Shown here one piece after another: positions 37,938-46,500 of a stretch of DNA of 64,000 nucleotides. The stretch's first letter is position 1, and each line of letters starts with the position of its first letter. The stretch lies in the NCBI GenBank assembly GCA_020073215.1, contig JAIQFO010000009.1, positions 81,994 through 145,993 on the forward strand. The letters run 5' to 3'. Origin of the DNA: Terriglobia bacterium. Its GTDB lineage: Bacteria; Acidobacteriota; Terriglobia; Terriglobales; Acidobacteriaceae. The translations under genes and the position numbers were made by a program. The notes beneath the pieces are model-generated. The model worked only from the letters and a program-made list of their open reading frames with translations. It was not told the origin of the DNA and did not search any database.

Positions 37938-38147
37938 ATGAAGAAACTGCTCGCGTTGATGTTTGCCTTTGCCCTCTCCCTCTCGATGTCGTCGTTTGCT
38001 TTCGCCCAAGCTGACAAGCCCGCGGACAAACCGGCCGACAAGAAGGAAGAGAAAGCAAAACCCAAGAAAGAAAAGAAGGCCAAGACAGAGAAGAAAGCCA
38101 AAACAGAGAAGAAAGCCGAGACGAAGAAAGACGACATGGCGAAGTAA
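37938..38147 (+). CDS. Small secreted lysine-rich protein
   Basis: 69 residues. AAGGAG at 37922-37927 supports the ATG at 37938. Signal peptide MKKLLALMFAFALSLSMSSF then AFAQA. The mature part is made of ADKPADKPADKK and KAKTEKK repeats, highly basic and probably disordered. I do not recognise a function. It resembles the Lys-rich linker of the divergent S10 peptidase in composition only. A longer upstream reading frame in the same phase lies antisense to that peptidase and is not a gene. Confidence 0.7.
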   Translation: MKKLLALMFAFALSLSMSSFAFAQADKPADKPADKKEEKAKPKKEKKAKTEKKAKTEKKAETKKDDMAK

Positions 38148-38172
38148 GCCCTCCGTTCCTTTTCGGTTTCAG

Positions 38173-38196
38173 CCCCGGCTCTGGTCGGGGTTTTTT
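38173..38196 (+). terminator. Rho-independent terminator
   Basis: CCCCG-GCTCTGGT-CGGGG stem followed by six T, 25 bases after the stop of the lysine-rich protein gene. Confidence 0.85.
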
Positions 38197-38319
38197 CTTG
38201 CCGACTCCCCGCCCGCCGGAGGCATGTCGAGACGTGCTAGAATTTGTTGCGCCTGAAATGCTTCCTCCGGCTGGGTGGCGCACCCGATCTTTCCACTCTG
38301 GTAATGACGGACTAAAAAC

Positions 38320-39372
38320 GTGGCCCAGAACCCCAACCTCCCTAACGACCCGATCACCTACGCCGATGCCGGAGTCAACATCGATCGTGGCAATCGCACC
38401 AAGCAGCGCATCAAGTATCTGGCCCACAAAACCTTCACCAAGGGAGTGCTGAGCGAGATTGGCGGATTTGGCGGCATGTATTCCGTCGACAAAAAATATC
38501 TGGATCCCGTCCTGGTTTCGAGCGTCGATGGCGTGGGCACCAAGTTAAAAGTGGCCTTCGACATGAAAATGCACCACACCGTCGGCGGCGACTTGGTGAA
38601 TCACTGCGTGAACGACATCGCGGTGCAGGGTGCGGCGCCGTTGTTTTTCATGGACTATCTGGCCACCGGAACCCTGGACCCGGAGATCGCCGAAAAAGTT
38701 GTAGGAGGACTGGCCGAAGCCTGCAAGCATAACGGCTGCGCCCTGATCGGCGGCGAGACCGCGGAAATGCCGGGCTTTTATCCCGATGGCGAATACGATC
38801 TAGCCGGATTCATCGTCGGAGTCGTCGACCGCGAGCGCATCATCAGCGGCAAAGAGGTGCAGGTGGGCGATTGCGTTCTCGGTTTGCCCTCCAACGGCCT
38901 GCACACCAACGGCTACTCGCTGGCCCGCAAACTGCTCTTTGAAGTCGCCGGCTATTCTCTCGAAACGTTTGTCAGCGAGATCAAGAACAAAGTCGGCAAC
39001 GAACTCATGCGCACCCATCGCAGCTACTGGTCGATTATTCGCAAGATGATCGCCGGCGATTGTGTCGCGGCCCTGGCGCATATCACCGGAGGCGGCATCA
39101 CCGAGAACCTGCCCCGGGTCCTGCCCAAAGGCACCTCCGCCGTGATCGAACGCGGCACCTGGCCGGTTCTGCCCATCTTTGAACATCTGCAGAAACTGGG
39201 CAATGTAGCCGAGGAAGAAATGCTGCGCACCTTCAACATGGGCCTCGGCATGCTGATCGTGGTGCCCGCCAAGAAATTCAAAAAAGCCCAGACCCTGCTC
39301 GAGCGAGCCGGAGAAAAATTCTACAGCGTAGGCCGCATCGTCAAAGGCGACCGCAAGGTAATGTTCAGCTAA
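38320..39372 (+). CDS. purM: Phosphoribosylformylglycinamidine cyclo-ligase
   Basis: 350 residues from a GTG at 38320. PurM makes aminoimidazole ribonucleotide (AIR) with ATP, step five of purine synthesis. Typical blocks: YADAGVNIDRGN, VSSVDGVGTKLKVAF, GGDLVNHCVNDIAVQGAAPLFFMDYLATG, ALIGGETAEMPGFY, GLPSNGLHTNGYSLAR and HITGGGITENLPRVLP. It is followed on the same strand by purN, so the two probably form a purine unit. Some internal loops (about 215-240) look slightly longer than usual. Confidence 0.96.
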   Translation: MAQNPNLPNDPITYADAGVNIDRGNRTKQRIKYLAHKTFTKGVLSEIGGFGGMYSVDKKYLDPVLVSSVDGVGTKLKVAFDMKMHHTVGGDLVNHCVNDIAVQGAAPLFFMDYLATGTLDPEIAEKVVGGLAEACKHNGCALIGGETAEMPGFYPDGEYDLAGFIVGVVDRERIISGKEVQVGDCVLGLPSNGLHTNGYSLARKLLFEVAGYSLETFVSEIKNKVGNELMRTHRSYWSIIRKMIAGDCVAALAHITGGGITENLPRVLPKGTSAVIERGTWPVLPIFEHLQKLGNVAEEEMLRTFNMGLGMLIVVPAKKFKKAQTLLERAGEKFYSVGRIVKGDRKVMFS

Positions 39373-39377
39373 GCCGG

Positions 39378-39445
39378 TCGCTGGCTCGTCGCTCGTCGTT
39401 CTTGGCTCGTCGCTCGTCGTTCTTGGCTCTTCCCCCGTCGCTCTT
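39378..39445 (+). repeat. Tandem 22-base repeat
   Basis: GGCTCGTCGCTCGTCGTTCT is present twice in a row (about 39383-39426), followed by a partial third copy. No complementary arm is seen nearby, unlike the word-repeat hairpins. Confidence 0.55.
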
Positions 39446-39464
39446 GCCCACTCCTTCATGAATT

Positions 39465-39560
39465 GTCATCCTGACCCTGAGCCCGCCGAAGGGGAAGGAT
39501 CTGCTTTCCTGCGCACGGTAGGAACTGCAGGTTCTAGCTTCGCTCAGAATGACAAACCCA
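39465..39560 (+). repeat. CATCCTGACCCTGAG dispersed repeat with inverted end
   Basis: Begins GTCATCCTGACCCTGAGCCC and ends CTCAGAATGACA, giving an imperfect inverted repeat of about 95 bases between purM and purN. Related to 34874-34911. A CCGTGGTG-like end (39576-39602) follows. Confidence 0.5.
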
Positions 39561-39616
39561 GCTTTTTCTAGCTTTTCTCCGCGTCTCCGTGCCTCCGTGG
39601 TGAATAATGTTGTCGT

Positions 39617-40246
39617 ATGAAAAACCTCGGCATCCTACTCTCCGGACGCGGTTCCAATTTCGTGGCCATCGCCGACAGCGTTGCAGGCGGCAGAATACCC
39701 AATGCCCGCATAGCCGTCGTGATCTCGAACCGTGCCGACGCTCCCGGCCTCGAAACCGCCCGCCAGCGCGGCCTCAACGCGCTTTTCATTGCGTCGAAAG
39801 GCAAGCCGCGCGAGCAGCACGACCGCGAAGTTGTGGCGGCGCTCCTCGATAACCAAGTCGATCTCATCTGCCTCGCCGGTTACATGCGCCTGCTATCGCC
39901 CTGGTTCGTGCGGCAGTTCCCGGCGAAAATTCTCAACATCCATCCCTCGCTCCTGCCCTCCTTCCCCGGACTCGAAGCCCAGCAGCAAGCCTTCGCCTAT
40001 GGCGTAAAAGTATCCGGCTGCACGGTTCATTTTGTGGATGAGGAACTCGACCACGGCGCCATCATCGTGCAGAAAACCGTCCCCGTTCTCGACTCCGACG
40101 ACGAACACACGCTGGCGGCGCGCATCCTCGAGCAGGAACACATTGCCTACACGGAAGCGATCAGGATTGTGTTGGAAGGACGCTTCGAAATCGCCGGGCG
40201 GCGACTGGTGAAAGGTCAGAGGTCAGAGGTCAGATTGCAGAAGTAA
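39617..40246 (+). CDS. purN: Phosphoribosylglycinamide formyltransferase
   Basis: 209 residues. PurN transfers a formyl group from 10-formyl-THF to GAR. Visible: LGILLSGRGSNFVAI, VVISNRADAPGLETA, ICLAGYMRLLSPWFV, ILNIHPSLLPSFPGLEAQQQA with the catalytic Asn-His, and GCTVHFVDEELDHGAII with the catalytic Asp. The last dozen residues (VKGQRSEVRLQK) are encoded by the left arm of a word-repeat hairpin (40213 onward), so the native C-terminus has been replaced or extended by repeat DNA. Confidence 0.95.
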   Translation: MKNLGILLSGRGSNFVAIADSVAGGRIPNARIAVVISNRADAPGLETARQRGLNALFIASKGKPREQHDREVVAALLDNQVDLICLAGYMRLLSPWFVRQFPAKILNIHPSLLPSFPGLEAQQQAFAYGVKVSGCTVHFVDEELDHGAIIVQKTVPVLDSDDEHTLAARILEQEHIAYTEAIRIVLEGRFEIAGRRLVKGQRSEVRLQK

Positions 40247-40307
40247 AATCCAAGAATCACGGGCCTTGGTTTTCACCTCTGCAATCTGACCCCTCACCTC
40301 TGCAATC
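40213..40307. repeat. Word-repeat inverted repeat overlapping purN end
   Basis: AGGTCAGAGGTCAGAGGTCA and onward (40213-40243) pairs with 40272-40307 (CACCTCTGCAATCTGACCCC...). Same words as 25560-25663. It joins the ends of convergent purN and the gene at 40308. Confidence 0.7.
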
Positions 40308-40862
40308 CTACATGATCAGTTCGTTTGTTCTCCGCGCGATCGGATGCTGCATCACCTCAAGCTCGTTCTTCACCAGGTTCAGTCCATACACGCACTGCTC
40401 GAATCTCTGCGACAGTTGCGCGAACAGCGGCGCCACCTTGGCGTATTCGAAGTTTTCGAACTTGGAGACAATGTAGTAACTTTCTTTTCCAGCTTTCACC
40501 CAGTCCACAAAGTTCTCGACGCGTTGCCGCCGCAGCCGATAGTGGTTGATGCTCTCGGGAAACATGCCCGCGTAGAACAGCGTGAAGTCGCCAATATGTT
40601 TGCGCACCTGGCGCTCGCGATCGAACGAAGGCGCGGGGCCGTAGATCGGGTCCGACTCGATCAGCATCTCGCCCACATCGTTCAACGGCTTCCCCGCTGC
40701 ATCCCGGATTTTCACCAGCTGCTCGGCATCGCAAAACTCCGACAGCAGATGCGCGACGTAACTCACCACTTGCGGATCGCGAATCCCAATCTCCTGGGCG
40801 TAGTGGCGTCCGACCAGTTCAACAAACAACTGCTGCAGCGGATGCGTCTCCGGAATCTCCAT
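40308..40862 (-). CDS. Conserved protein of unknown function
   Basis: 184 residues from the ATG at 40862 (MEIPETHPLQQLFVELVGRH); an upstream start at 40895 adds an Arg-rich stretch with no support. The protein is soluble and mostly helical, with VSYVAHLLSEFCDAEQL, HIGDFTLFYAGMFPESINHYR and KESYYIVSKFENFEYAKVAPLFAQLSQRFEQC. The even hydrophobic spacing suggests an all-alpha fold. I do not recognise a named family, catalytic motif or targeting signal. It converges on purN. Confidence 0.65.
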   Translation of the reverse strand: MEIPETHPLQQLFVELVGRHYAQEIGIRDPQVVSYVAHLLSEFCDAEQLVKIRDAAGKPLNDVGEMLIESDPIYGPAPSFDRERQVRKHIGDFTLFYAGMFPESINHYRLRRQRVENFVDWVKAGKESYYIVSKFENFEYAKVAPLFAQLSQRFEQCVYGLNLVKNELEVMQHPIARRTNELIM

Positions 40863-41116
40863 GGCCCCACTTCCTTCCCTAACTCGCCCTCTCATTCCTA
40901 TCGGAACAAGATCTCGTGCGGATTACATACCGTGAATCGGTAATCCAATGCAAGTGACCATCGAACCACTACTATTAGAACCCTCCGTACGGTGCGGCGT
41001 TTCGGGGCTATCTGTTGGCAGCCAACGCGGTCGGCTGCTAATTTCCGCATCGCGTGGACCGAAAAGTTCGTCCCCGGAATCTATTCACAGAGAAGTATTC
41101 AAACGACGGAGGCAGA

Positions 41117-41524
41117 GTGGAGCGAATCAACATCTCAAGCGGAACACCCTGGGAGCCGATTGTCGGTTACTCCCGTGCGGTTCGCGTCGGCCCACACATC
41201 CACGTGGCGGGCACAACCGCAACCGGCGTCGGCGGAAAAATTGTCGGCACAGGCGATGCGTACGCGCAGACCGTTCAGACCATCAACAATATTGAACGCG
41301 CTTTGAAGCAGGCTGGAGCCTCATTGAAAGATGTGGTTCGCACGCGCATCTTCCTTACCAACATTGCCGATTGGGAAAAAGTAGGAAAGGCCCACGGAGA
41401 GTTCTTCCGCGACATTCGTCCCGCGTGCTCCATGATGGCGCTCACCGCCCTCATCTCTCCTGAAATACTCGTGGAAATCGAAGCGGAAGCGATCGTATCC
41501 GAACCAGAAAAGAAAAGTGAGTGA
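41117..41524 (+). CDS. RidA family protein
   Basis: 135 residues from a GTG at 41117 with GGAGG five bases upstream. RidA-type enamine/imine deaminase: [66 protein letters not shown], and [26 protein letters not shown] containing the Arg that binds the substrate carboxylate in active RidA. It hydrolyses reactive 2-aminoacrylate made by PLP enzymes. The HxHVAGT variant and short C-terminus point to one of the RidA subfamilies rather than the archetype, so activity is likely but not certain. Confidence 0.9.
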   Translation: MERINISSGTPWEPIVGYSRAVRVGPHIHVAGTTATGVGGKIVGTGDAYAQTVQTINNIERALKQAGASLKDVVRTRIFLTNIADWEKVGKAHGEFFRDIRPACSMMALTALISPEILVEIEAEAIVSEPEKKSE

Positions 41525-41567
41525 GAGGGCGAAAGTCGGCAGCCAAGCCGGGCTTCCGCCCTCGTTT
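41525..41567 (+). terminator. Terminator-like hairpin after RidA gene
   Basis: GAGGGCG at 41525 pairs with CGCCCTC before GTTTT, with an inner AAGCCGGGCTT stem. It directly follows the RidA stop. Confidence 0.6.
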
Positions 41568-41573
41568 TGGTGG

Positions 41574-41692
41574 CTAGCGTGAACGCCGAACAGGCTGCGG
41601 AAAAGCTCTGATTCACGCTAGTTCTCGGGAAGGGCACGACTTCAGTCGTGCCGTTAGTCGACGAAAATTTGGTTGCGCTTTAGCGCCCGAGG
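41574..41692 (+). repeat. REP-like element with upstream inverted repeat
   Basis: CTAGCGTGAA (41574-41583) pairs with TTCACGCTAG (41612-41621); then GGGAAGGGCACGACTTCAGT, CGTGCC and GCGCTTTAGCGC (41675-41686). The 30 bases before the core (ACAGGCTGCGGAAAAGCTCT and onward) recur almost unchanged next to the element at 52136-52240. Confidence 0.75.
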
Positions 41693-41734
41693 TCAGCTTC
41701 TTGCGCCCGTGCCGAGTTCTTCAGCAGCCCGCCG

Positions 41735-42160
41735 CTAGCGGCGGCTTCTTTTACGAGCAGCCTTCTTCTTTGCCGCTTTCCGGGCTGGCTTCTTCGCCGC
41801 TTTCTTCTTCTTCGTTGCTTTCTTCTTCTTCGCCGGTTTGGCCTTTTTCTTGGCGGCCGGCTTCTTGGCCGCTTTCTTCTTGGCTGGAGCCTTCTTAGCC
41901 GCCTTCTTCTTAGCCGGCGCCTTCTTCTTCGGCGCGCCACCCTGGCCGCCGCCCAGCGGAGTTACAGGTGCGGGTGCCGCCACCGGCTCCCGTACCAGAG
42001 GCGCCGGAAGCTCGTCGTCTTCCTCCACCAGGGCTGGTTCTTCTTCCTCTTCTTCTTCTTCGTCTAGATCTTCTTCCAGCGATTCGCCATAGGCGCCGCT
42101 GTCGCTGAACTCATCGGTCTCATCGTCCCGACCGTAGAGAGTCGGATCGTCAAAGCGCAT
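41735..42160 (-). CDS. Acidic/lysine-rich histone H1-like protein
   Basis: 141 residues from the ATG at 42160, which has a perfect AGGAGGAGAT upstream. Residues about 1-60 are strongly acidic (DDETDEFSDSGAYGESLEEDLDEEEEEEEE shows as one block). A Pro/Ala/Gly hinge follows, and residues about 80-141 are PAKKKAAKK-type repeats ending RKRSRR, like the tail of histone H1 or AlgP/Hc1-type bacterial proteins. The basic tail should bind DNA or RNA and the acidic part could mask it. It lies downstream of no obvious partner. Function unknown. Confidence 0.75.
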   Translation of the reverse strand: MRFDDPTLYGRDDETDEFSDSGAYGESLEEDLDEEEEEEEEPALVEEDDELPAPLVREPVAAPAPVTPLGGGQGGAPKKKAPAKKKAAKKAPAKKKAAKKPAAKKKAKPAKKKKATKKKKAAKKPARKAAKKKAARKRSRR

Positions 42161-42409
42161 ATCTCCTCCTGCGTATTTGCGGTCACCCGCACGCATGCGC
42201 GAGCAGGGCCAGGGAATAAGGACAACGGCTGCAAAACTGCTTCTTCGGAACGGCGCGCGATTATAGCACGGCACAGTTTCATCGGCAGTATCGTGCATTC
42301 TCCACCGATTTGCGAGGAAAATTATTAAAGAGAAAAGAGCCTCGACTTCTAGGCGAACTAAAAGCGAACGAGGAGGCGCCCCTTTCCGTCCGCGGCACAA
42401 CTAGGATGC

Positions 42410-42473
42410 GTATCAGGGTATGCCTTCAGGCATACCGCAAGTGCTGTGGTCGGAGAGCGCTTTTAGGCGCTGG
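42410..42473 (+). repeat. REP-like element (GGTATGCC type)
   Basis: GTATCAGGGTATGCCTTCAG, GCATACC, CGCAAG, then GCGCTTTTAGGCGC. In the 345-base gap between the permease stop and the acidic/basic protein start; besides this element only promoter-size unique sequence remains. Confidence 0.75.
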
Positions 42474-42505
42474 TTGTTGGGAGCCGGAGGTTCGCCACAG
42501 CGCCC

Positions 42506-43612
42506 CTACTCGTACGCCAGCGCATCGATAGGATCCTTCTGCGCCGCCTTGTACGCCGGATACAGCGCCCCCCCGACCGCGCTCGCCAGCGCGATCACGG
42601 CGGCCCGCGCAATCCATCCCCCGGCCAGTACCATGGGCGTGAGCGGCAGCCGATTATGAATCAGGACCCGCGCCACCAGGCTGGCGACGATGCCCAGTAC
42701 GATCCCACCCAAGGCCAGCAGCGCCGTTTCCCGAAGCACCACGTTCACGATATAAGGCTTCGATGCGCCCATCGACTTCAGGATGCCGATCTCTCGCGTC
42801 CGCTCCATCACCGCCGTATACATCGCCTGAAAAATCACCAGCACCCCGATGACCACCGAAATTCCGATCACCACGTCGATAAACGTCGAAAGGCCGGGAA
42901 TGTGGGTCGGAGTCATCATGGAAAGGTATGTGGCCATCGAACTGGCGACGTAGCGTCCCATCCCCGGCACCTGCTTGATCTCGTCCACCACCGCATCCGC
43001 GTTAGCCGGATCGTCAAGCTTAAGGTACATCACCGACGCTTTATCCTTCCCGCCGGTCAGATCCTGCAACGTGCTTAACGGAAGGAATTTCCGCCCACCC
43101 TTCCCGCGCTCGACAATGCCGCAGATGTGGAACGGGTTATTGAGAATCTCGATCGTGTCCCCGACTTTGGCATGCTTGGACTGGGCAAAAAGATCGTCGA
43201 CAATCACATCATTCGGCCCCTGAAACGGACCGCCCTTCAGATAGTGGAAACCGCCCGACATGCTCTCGTAACTCGCCAGATCGATCCCGGCGATGATCTC
43301 CAGCGCACCAGAGGTCGAAACCTGCGTGATCACCGGGGCGACATGTTCCACGTGCGGCAGTTTGGCCAGTACGCCGGCCACTTTGATCGGCATCGGGCTG
43401 CCGGTCAGCCCGGCAATGAAAGATGATCCCGGAGGCAGCACGATCACATCCGCCCCAATACCCGCGGTCCGCGTCCTGGAATCCTGCAGCATGCCCAGCG
43501 AGAACCCGACAATCAGCAGAATCATCGCCACTTCCAGCGCCACCGCCACAATGCTGATCAGCGAGCGCACCGGACGATGCACCAAATTCCCGACGATCAT
43601 GCGATTCATCAT
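42506..43612 (-). CDS. FtsX/MacB-type ABC transporter permease
   Basis: 368 residues. MNRMIVGNLVHRPVRSLISIVAVALEVAMILLIVGFSLG is the first membrane helix; a large extracytoplasmic domain (about 45-230) follows, then three helices ending the protein (IDVVIGISVVIGVLVIFQAMYTAV, LALGGIVLGIVASLVARVL, ARAAVIALASAVGGALYPAY). ERTREIGILKSMGASKPYI between them is the coupling segment of FtsX-like permeases. It ends KDPIDALAYE, as in MacB/LolC/DevC relatives. The matching ATPase is not adjacent in this window on either side. Confidence 0.88.
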   Translation of the reverse strand: MMNRMIVGNLVHRPVRSLISIVAVALEVAMILLIVGFSLGMLQDSRTRTAGIGADVIVLPPGSSFIAGLTGSPMPIKVAGVLAKLPHVEHVAPVITQVSTSGALEIIAGIDLASYESMSGGFHYLKGGPFQGPNDVIVDDLFAQSKHAKVGDTIEILNNPFHICGIVERGKGGRKFLPLSTLQDLTGGKDKASVMYLKLDDPANADAVVDEIKQVPGMGRYVASSMATYLSMMTPTHIPGLSTFIDVVIGISVVIGVLVIFQAMYTAVMERTREIGILKSMGASKPYIVNVVLRETALLALGGIVLGIVASLVARVLIHNRLPLTPMVLAGGWIARAAVIALASAVGGALYPAYKAAQKDPIDALAYE

Positions 43613-43674
43613 GCTGTTTCCGAGAACCAGTCGCTGGTCGTTAGTGGTTAGTAGCCTGTGGTGAAAGTAAGACT

Positions 43675-43740
43675 TGTATCAGGGTATGCCTTCAGGCATA
43701 CCGCAAATGACGCATTATGAATGCGCCTTTAGGCGCTGGG
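43675..43740 (+). repeat. REP-like element (GGTATGCC type)
   Basis: GTATCAGGGTATGCCTTCAG, GCATACCGCAA, then GCGCCTTTAGGCGC. It is flanked by CTGGTCGTTAGTGGTTAG-type words on the left and their loose complement (43770-43825) on the right. It lies between the lipoprotein stop and the permease start. Confidence 0.75.
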
Positions 43741-43833
43741 GGCGACGATTGGAGTCTCATCACAGGTCGTGAGTCGTTCGTGAACACCTGACAAACCGCG
43801 AACAACCAGCAGACACCAGCCAGCCACTTGGAA

Positions 43834-44766
43834 CTACCGCCCATGCGACGCTTTCGTCGCCGCCGCCCTGGCGTTCGACCCATCCAGGCGTACCACCTCA
43901 GCTCCCGGCGGTTGCTCCAGCGCAAACTGGTCGTCAGTCAGCGCTCGATTGATTTCCAGCTTGACCATGCCCAGGGCGATGTCGTAATCCTCCCGCGGCC
44001 GCTCAATCTCAATCGTACTCGGGAACGTGGTCCCGGCGTAGTCTTTGTAGTCCCGGTAGCGTACGTCGGTGGCGACGTTTCCCTGTTGGTCGTAGATCCT
44101 CTGCCGCCGCGGCAGCAGGTCCATTCGGCTGAACTCGATCTTGCGCCACAAATACCAGCCCTGGGGCCCCTTGCGGATGACCGCCAGCGCGTAATTCGGC
44201 TGCTCCACCTGGTGCTTCTTCGCATCCAGCACGGTTTCATAGCCGTTTTCGATTACCGCAATCTCGTCCCGTCCGATTTCCGGTATCAGCAGCGCTTCGT
44301 AAATGTACTGTGGCCGCATGTTCTCCAGCCGCTTCTCGGGCTGGTAGTTGTCGCCATCGTCGAGGCCCACGAAAAACTTGTTCTTCGGAGGAATCCAGAG
44401 CTTGAATTCCTGCCCGTCACTCACCATGTCGAAAGCCGTGTTTCGCACCAGCGGCAGCAGGCCCTTCATGCGCAGCATGGCCGGCTTGCGCGCCAGCACG
44501 TAGCCCCGAATCTCCTTGTAATCGGTGACCCGGCCGTTCTTCTGGTCCCCAGCCGAAGCGTCAATGTCCACCGTCGCCTGCATCGACTGAATCTTCGCGG
44601 CCTGGCTGTTGACGTATTCGATCAGATCCTGCTGGCTCGCGGTCTTCAGCGGTTGGTTGGAGAACTGGCGGTCCAGTGTGCGCGTCCGGAACAGACACCC
44701 GCTCAGCGGAAAACTCGCCGCGGTCAGAAGCAAAAGACGAAGCAAACGCAGATGAGGACGATACAT
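43834..44766 (-). CDS. Lipoprotein, LolA/DUF4292-like
   Basis: 310 residues from the ATG at 44766. The signal peptide ends in a lipobox (SFPLSGC), so the protein should be lipid-anchored. The mature part (IEYVNSQAAKIQSMQATVDIDASAG, GYVLARKPAMLRMKGLLPLVRNTAFDMVSDG, WIPPKNKFFVG, then TFPSTIEIERP) has the half-barrel pattern of LolA-like lipoprotein carriers or DUF4292 proteins. A carrier or scaffold for lipids is plausible but unproven. The permease at 42506 is downstream on the same strand, which could suggest an envelope lipid/lipoprotein export unit. Confidence 0.8.
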   Translation of the reverse strand: MYRPHLRLLRLLLLTAASFPLSGCLFRTRTLDRQFSNQPLKTASQQDLIEYVNSQAAKIQSMQATVDIDASAGDQKNGRVTDYKEIRGYVLARKPAMLRMKGLLPLVRNTAFDMVSDGQEFKLWIPPKNKFFVGLDDGDNYQPEKRLENMRPQYIYEALLIPEIGRDEIAVIENGYETVLDAKKHQVEQPNYALAVIRKGPQGWYLWRKIEFSRMDLLPRRQRIYDQQGNVATDVRYRDYKDYAGTTFPSTIEIERPREDYDIALGMVKLEINRALTDDQFALEQPPGAEVVRLDGSNARAAATKASHGR

Positions 44767-44910
44767 TCCTATGCCGCTACCTGAGAGAACCCTTGTGTTA
44801 TGGATGATTGGATTAGTATAAGCCACGGAAGGGTTCAGCGCGAAGCCGTCCGTGTACAAATACGGTTCGCGTCCTGCCGCACGCCTCCACCGCCGGAGGA
44901 AGCTCCTTGT

Positions 44911-44934
44911 AGAGACGGGGCTTGCCCCGTCTCT
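44911..44934. repeat. AGAGACGGGG palindrome
   Basis: Perfect ten-base stem AGAGACGGGG/CCCCGTCTCT with a CTTG loop. It lies in the 427-base gap between mltG and the lipoprotein gene. The rest of the gap is unique sequence; an AT-rich TTACT-ATAA-AGTAA dyad at 45133-45146 is the only other structure. Confidence 0.65.
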
Positions 44935-45193
44935 AACTGCCTGACAATTCCGGGGTTCCCACGCCTTTCCGAAAGCCGGAAAACCCAGGCGGGCGGAAAG
45001 ACTCCGGAACTCAAAGATTCTTCGGGATTTTCTTTCTAACTCCTTGATTCCAAAAGACCGGGCGAAGAATTTTTGGCTTTGCCTAATAATGCCATCTTGC
45101 AAAGCCGGAATTCTTTTGTGACGAATGCGATATAGTTACTATAAAGTAAACATAGGCAGCCCGGCATACCCTGAAGAGAGCGTTGGTCAGCGG

Positions 45194-46219
45194 TCACCGC
45201 AAGCCGAGGGCACGCCGATAGGCGACCACGTTCCGATTGTGCTCTTCCAGGCTGCGGGCGAAGCGGTGATGCCCGTTGCCATCGCTGACGAAGTAAAGGA
45301 ATTTGGTGCTCTCGGGATGCAACGCCGCTTCCAGAGCGCCCTTCCCCGGATTCGCGATGGGTCCCGGCGGCAGCCCTGGAAAACGATACGTGTTATAGGG
45401 CGACTTCACCGCCAGATCGGCGTGATGAAGGCTTCCCTGATACGTGCCCGTCAGCAGTTCGGCGTAGATCACGCTCGGATCGGCGTCGAGCGCCATCTTT
45501 CGCTCCAGCCGGTTGTAGTACACGCTGGCCACGCGGGGACGCTCCTCTGGAGCCGCCGTCTCTTTCTCCACGATCGAGGCCATGGTCACGATCTTCGACA
45601 CCTCCGAGTCCGGCCCGGAATTCAGCCCGATCTGCTGCGCCACCTGCCGAAACTGATGGACCATCGTGGCCGCCATTTCCTCCAGGCTCTCGGTCCGCGT
45701 GAACTCGTAAGTATTGGGAAACAGATAGCCCTCGAGCGACTTGGCATCCGGCGCCAGATCCGAAATCAGCTGGGTCTGGGTTTCAGCCACGTGAACAAAA
45801 TCGGCCGCTGATCCAAGTCCCGCGTCCTCCATCGCCTTGGCGATGTCGAACATCGTGTAGCCCTCGGGAATGGTGACGGTGTGGAAGTAGATATCGCCCC
45901 GCCCGATCCGCGCGTGAACTTGGGGAAGAGTCGCCGCGCGCTCGAAAAGATACTCGCCCGCCTTCAACGATGGCTTGCGGTGCCACGCGTGCCAGAGCCG
46001 GAAAGCCAGTTCGCTGCGAATCACGCCCGCCTTCTTCAACTCCGCCGCAATCCGGCGCGTCGTATAGCCGGGACGAAGCAGCAACGAGGTGTTCGCCGGA
46101 GGCACAACCGGCACATAGACCTGCCAGGCCACCCAGCCGCCAACGGTGAGTATCAAACCCAGGAGCAGTGTGATCAGCGTGCGCAAGGTTCCAGTGTAGA
46201 GGTCTTTTCCGATTGCCAC
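45194..46219 (-). CDS. mltG: Endolytic murein transglycosylase MltG
   Basis: About 341 residues from a GTG at 46219; a TTG at 46264 is the other possible start. One membrane helix (LITLLLGLILTVGGWVAWQVYV) anchors a periplasmic domain. A LysM-like segment is followed by the catalytic YceG domain with IVTMASIVEKETAAPEERPRVASVYYNRL (the Glu of VEKET is catalytic) and SPYNTYRFPGLPPGPIANPGKGALEAALHP. MltG cuts nascent glycan strands and sets their length. Upstream, at 46273, lies a fragment resembling the end of the AI-2E permease gene. Confidence 0.93.
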   Translation of the reverse strand: MAIGKDLYTGTLRTLITLLLGLILTVGGWVAWQVYVPVVPPANTSLLLRPGYTTRRIAAELKKAGVIRSELAFRLWHAWHRKPSLKAGEYLFERAATLPQVHARIGRGDIYFHTVTIPEGYTMFDIAKAMEDAGLGSAADFVHVAETQTQLISDLAPDAKSLEGYLFPNTYEFTRTESLEEMAATMVHQFRQVAQQIGLNSGPDSEVSKIVTMASIVEKETAAPEERPRVASVYYNRLERKMALDADPSVIYAELLTGTYQGSLHHADLAVKSPYNTYRFPGLPPGPIANPGKGALEAALHPESTKFLYFVSDGNGHHRFARSLEEHNRNVVAYRRALGLR

Positions 46220-46272
46220 AAAGTGGCCAGAGTACAAGGCCGGAAGGACCGCGTTCGTCGACAAGCCCGCCA

Positions 46273-46318
46273 GCGGCTACATCGATTCGACGTGGTCGAA
46301 CTCAATCTTGATCGCGCC
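46273..46318 (-). pseudogene. Fragment matching the 3' end of the AI-2E family permease gene
   Basis: 46 bases here match 46888-46933 with about four differences. On the minus strand it reads AIKIEFDHVESM against AIKIVFDHVESM in the intact gene, then meets a stop. It is either a relic of a second permease copy or a short duplicated segment. The intact copy lies 0.6 kb away beyond the small gene at 46501. Confidence 0.55.
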
Positions 46319-46500
46319 GCACGGTCTATGAACCGGGTCCTTTCAAAGTGCATCCTACAGAAAACACCGTGCATTAGAACGATGTCAAAAAAAATGCAAT
46401 TCCGCCGTTGACCCGTCGTTCCCTGTTTTATGATAAGCGAATACCTCCCCTAGGGGGGACAACCTCAACCAACAACGTATCGGAGACTGAGGAGGTCCCC

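Noticed and set aside
36717..38147. 476-codon plus-strand frame ending in the lysine-rich peptide
   Set aside because: The first 400 codons are antisense to the S10 peptidase. Only the part from 37938, with its own ribosome-binding site and signal peptide, is kept as a gene.
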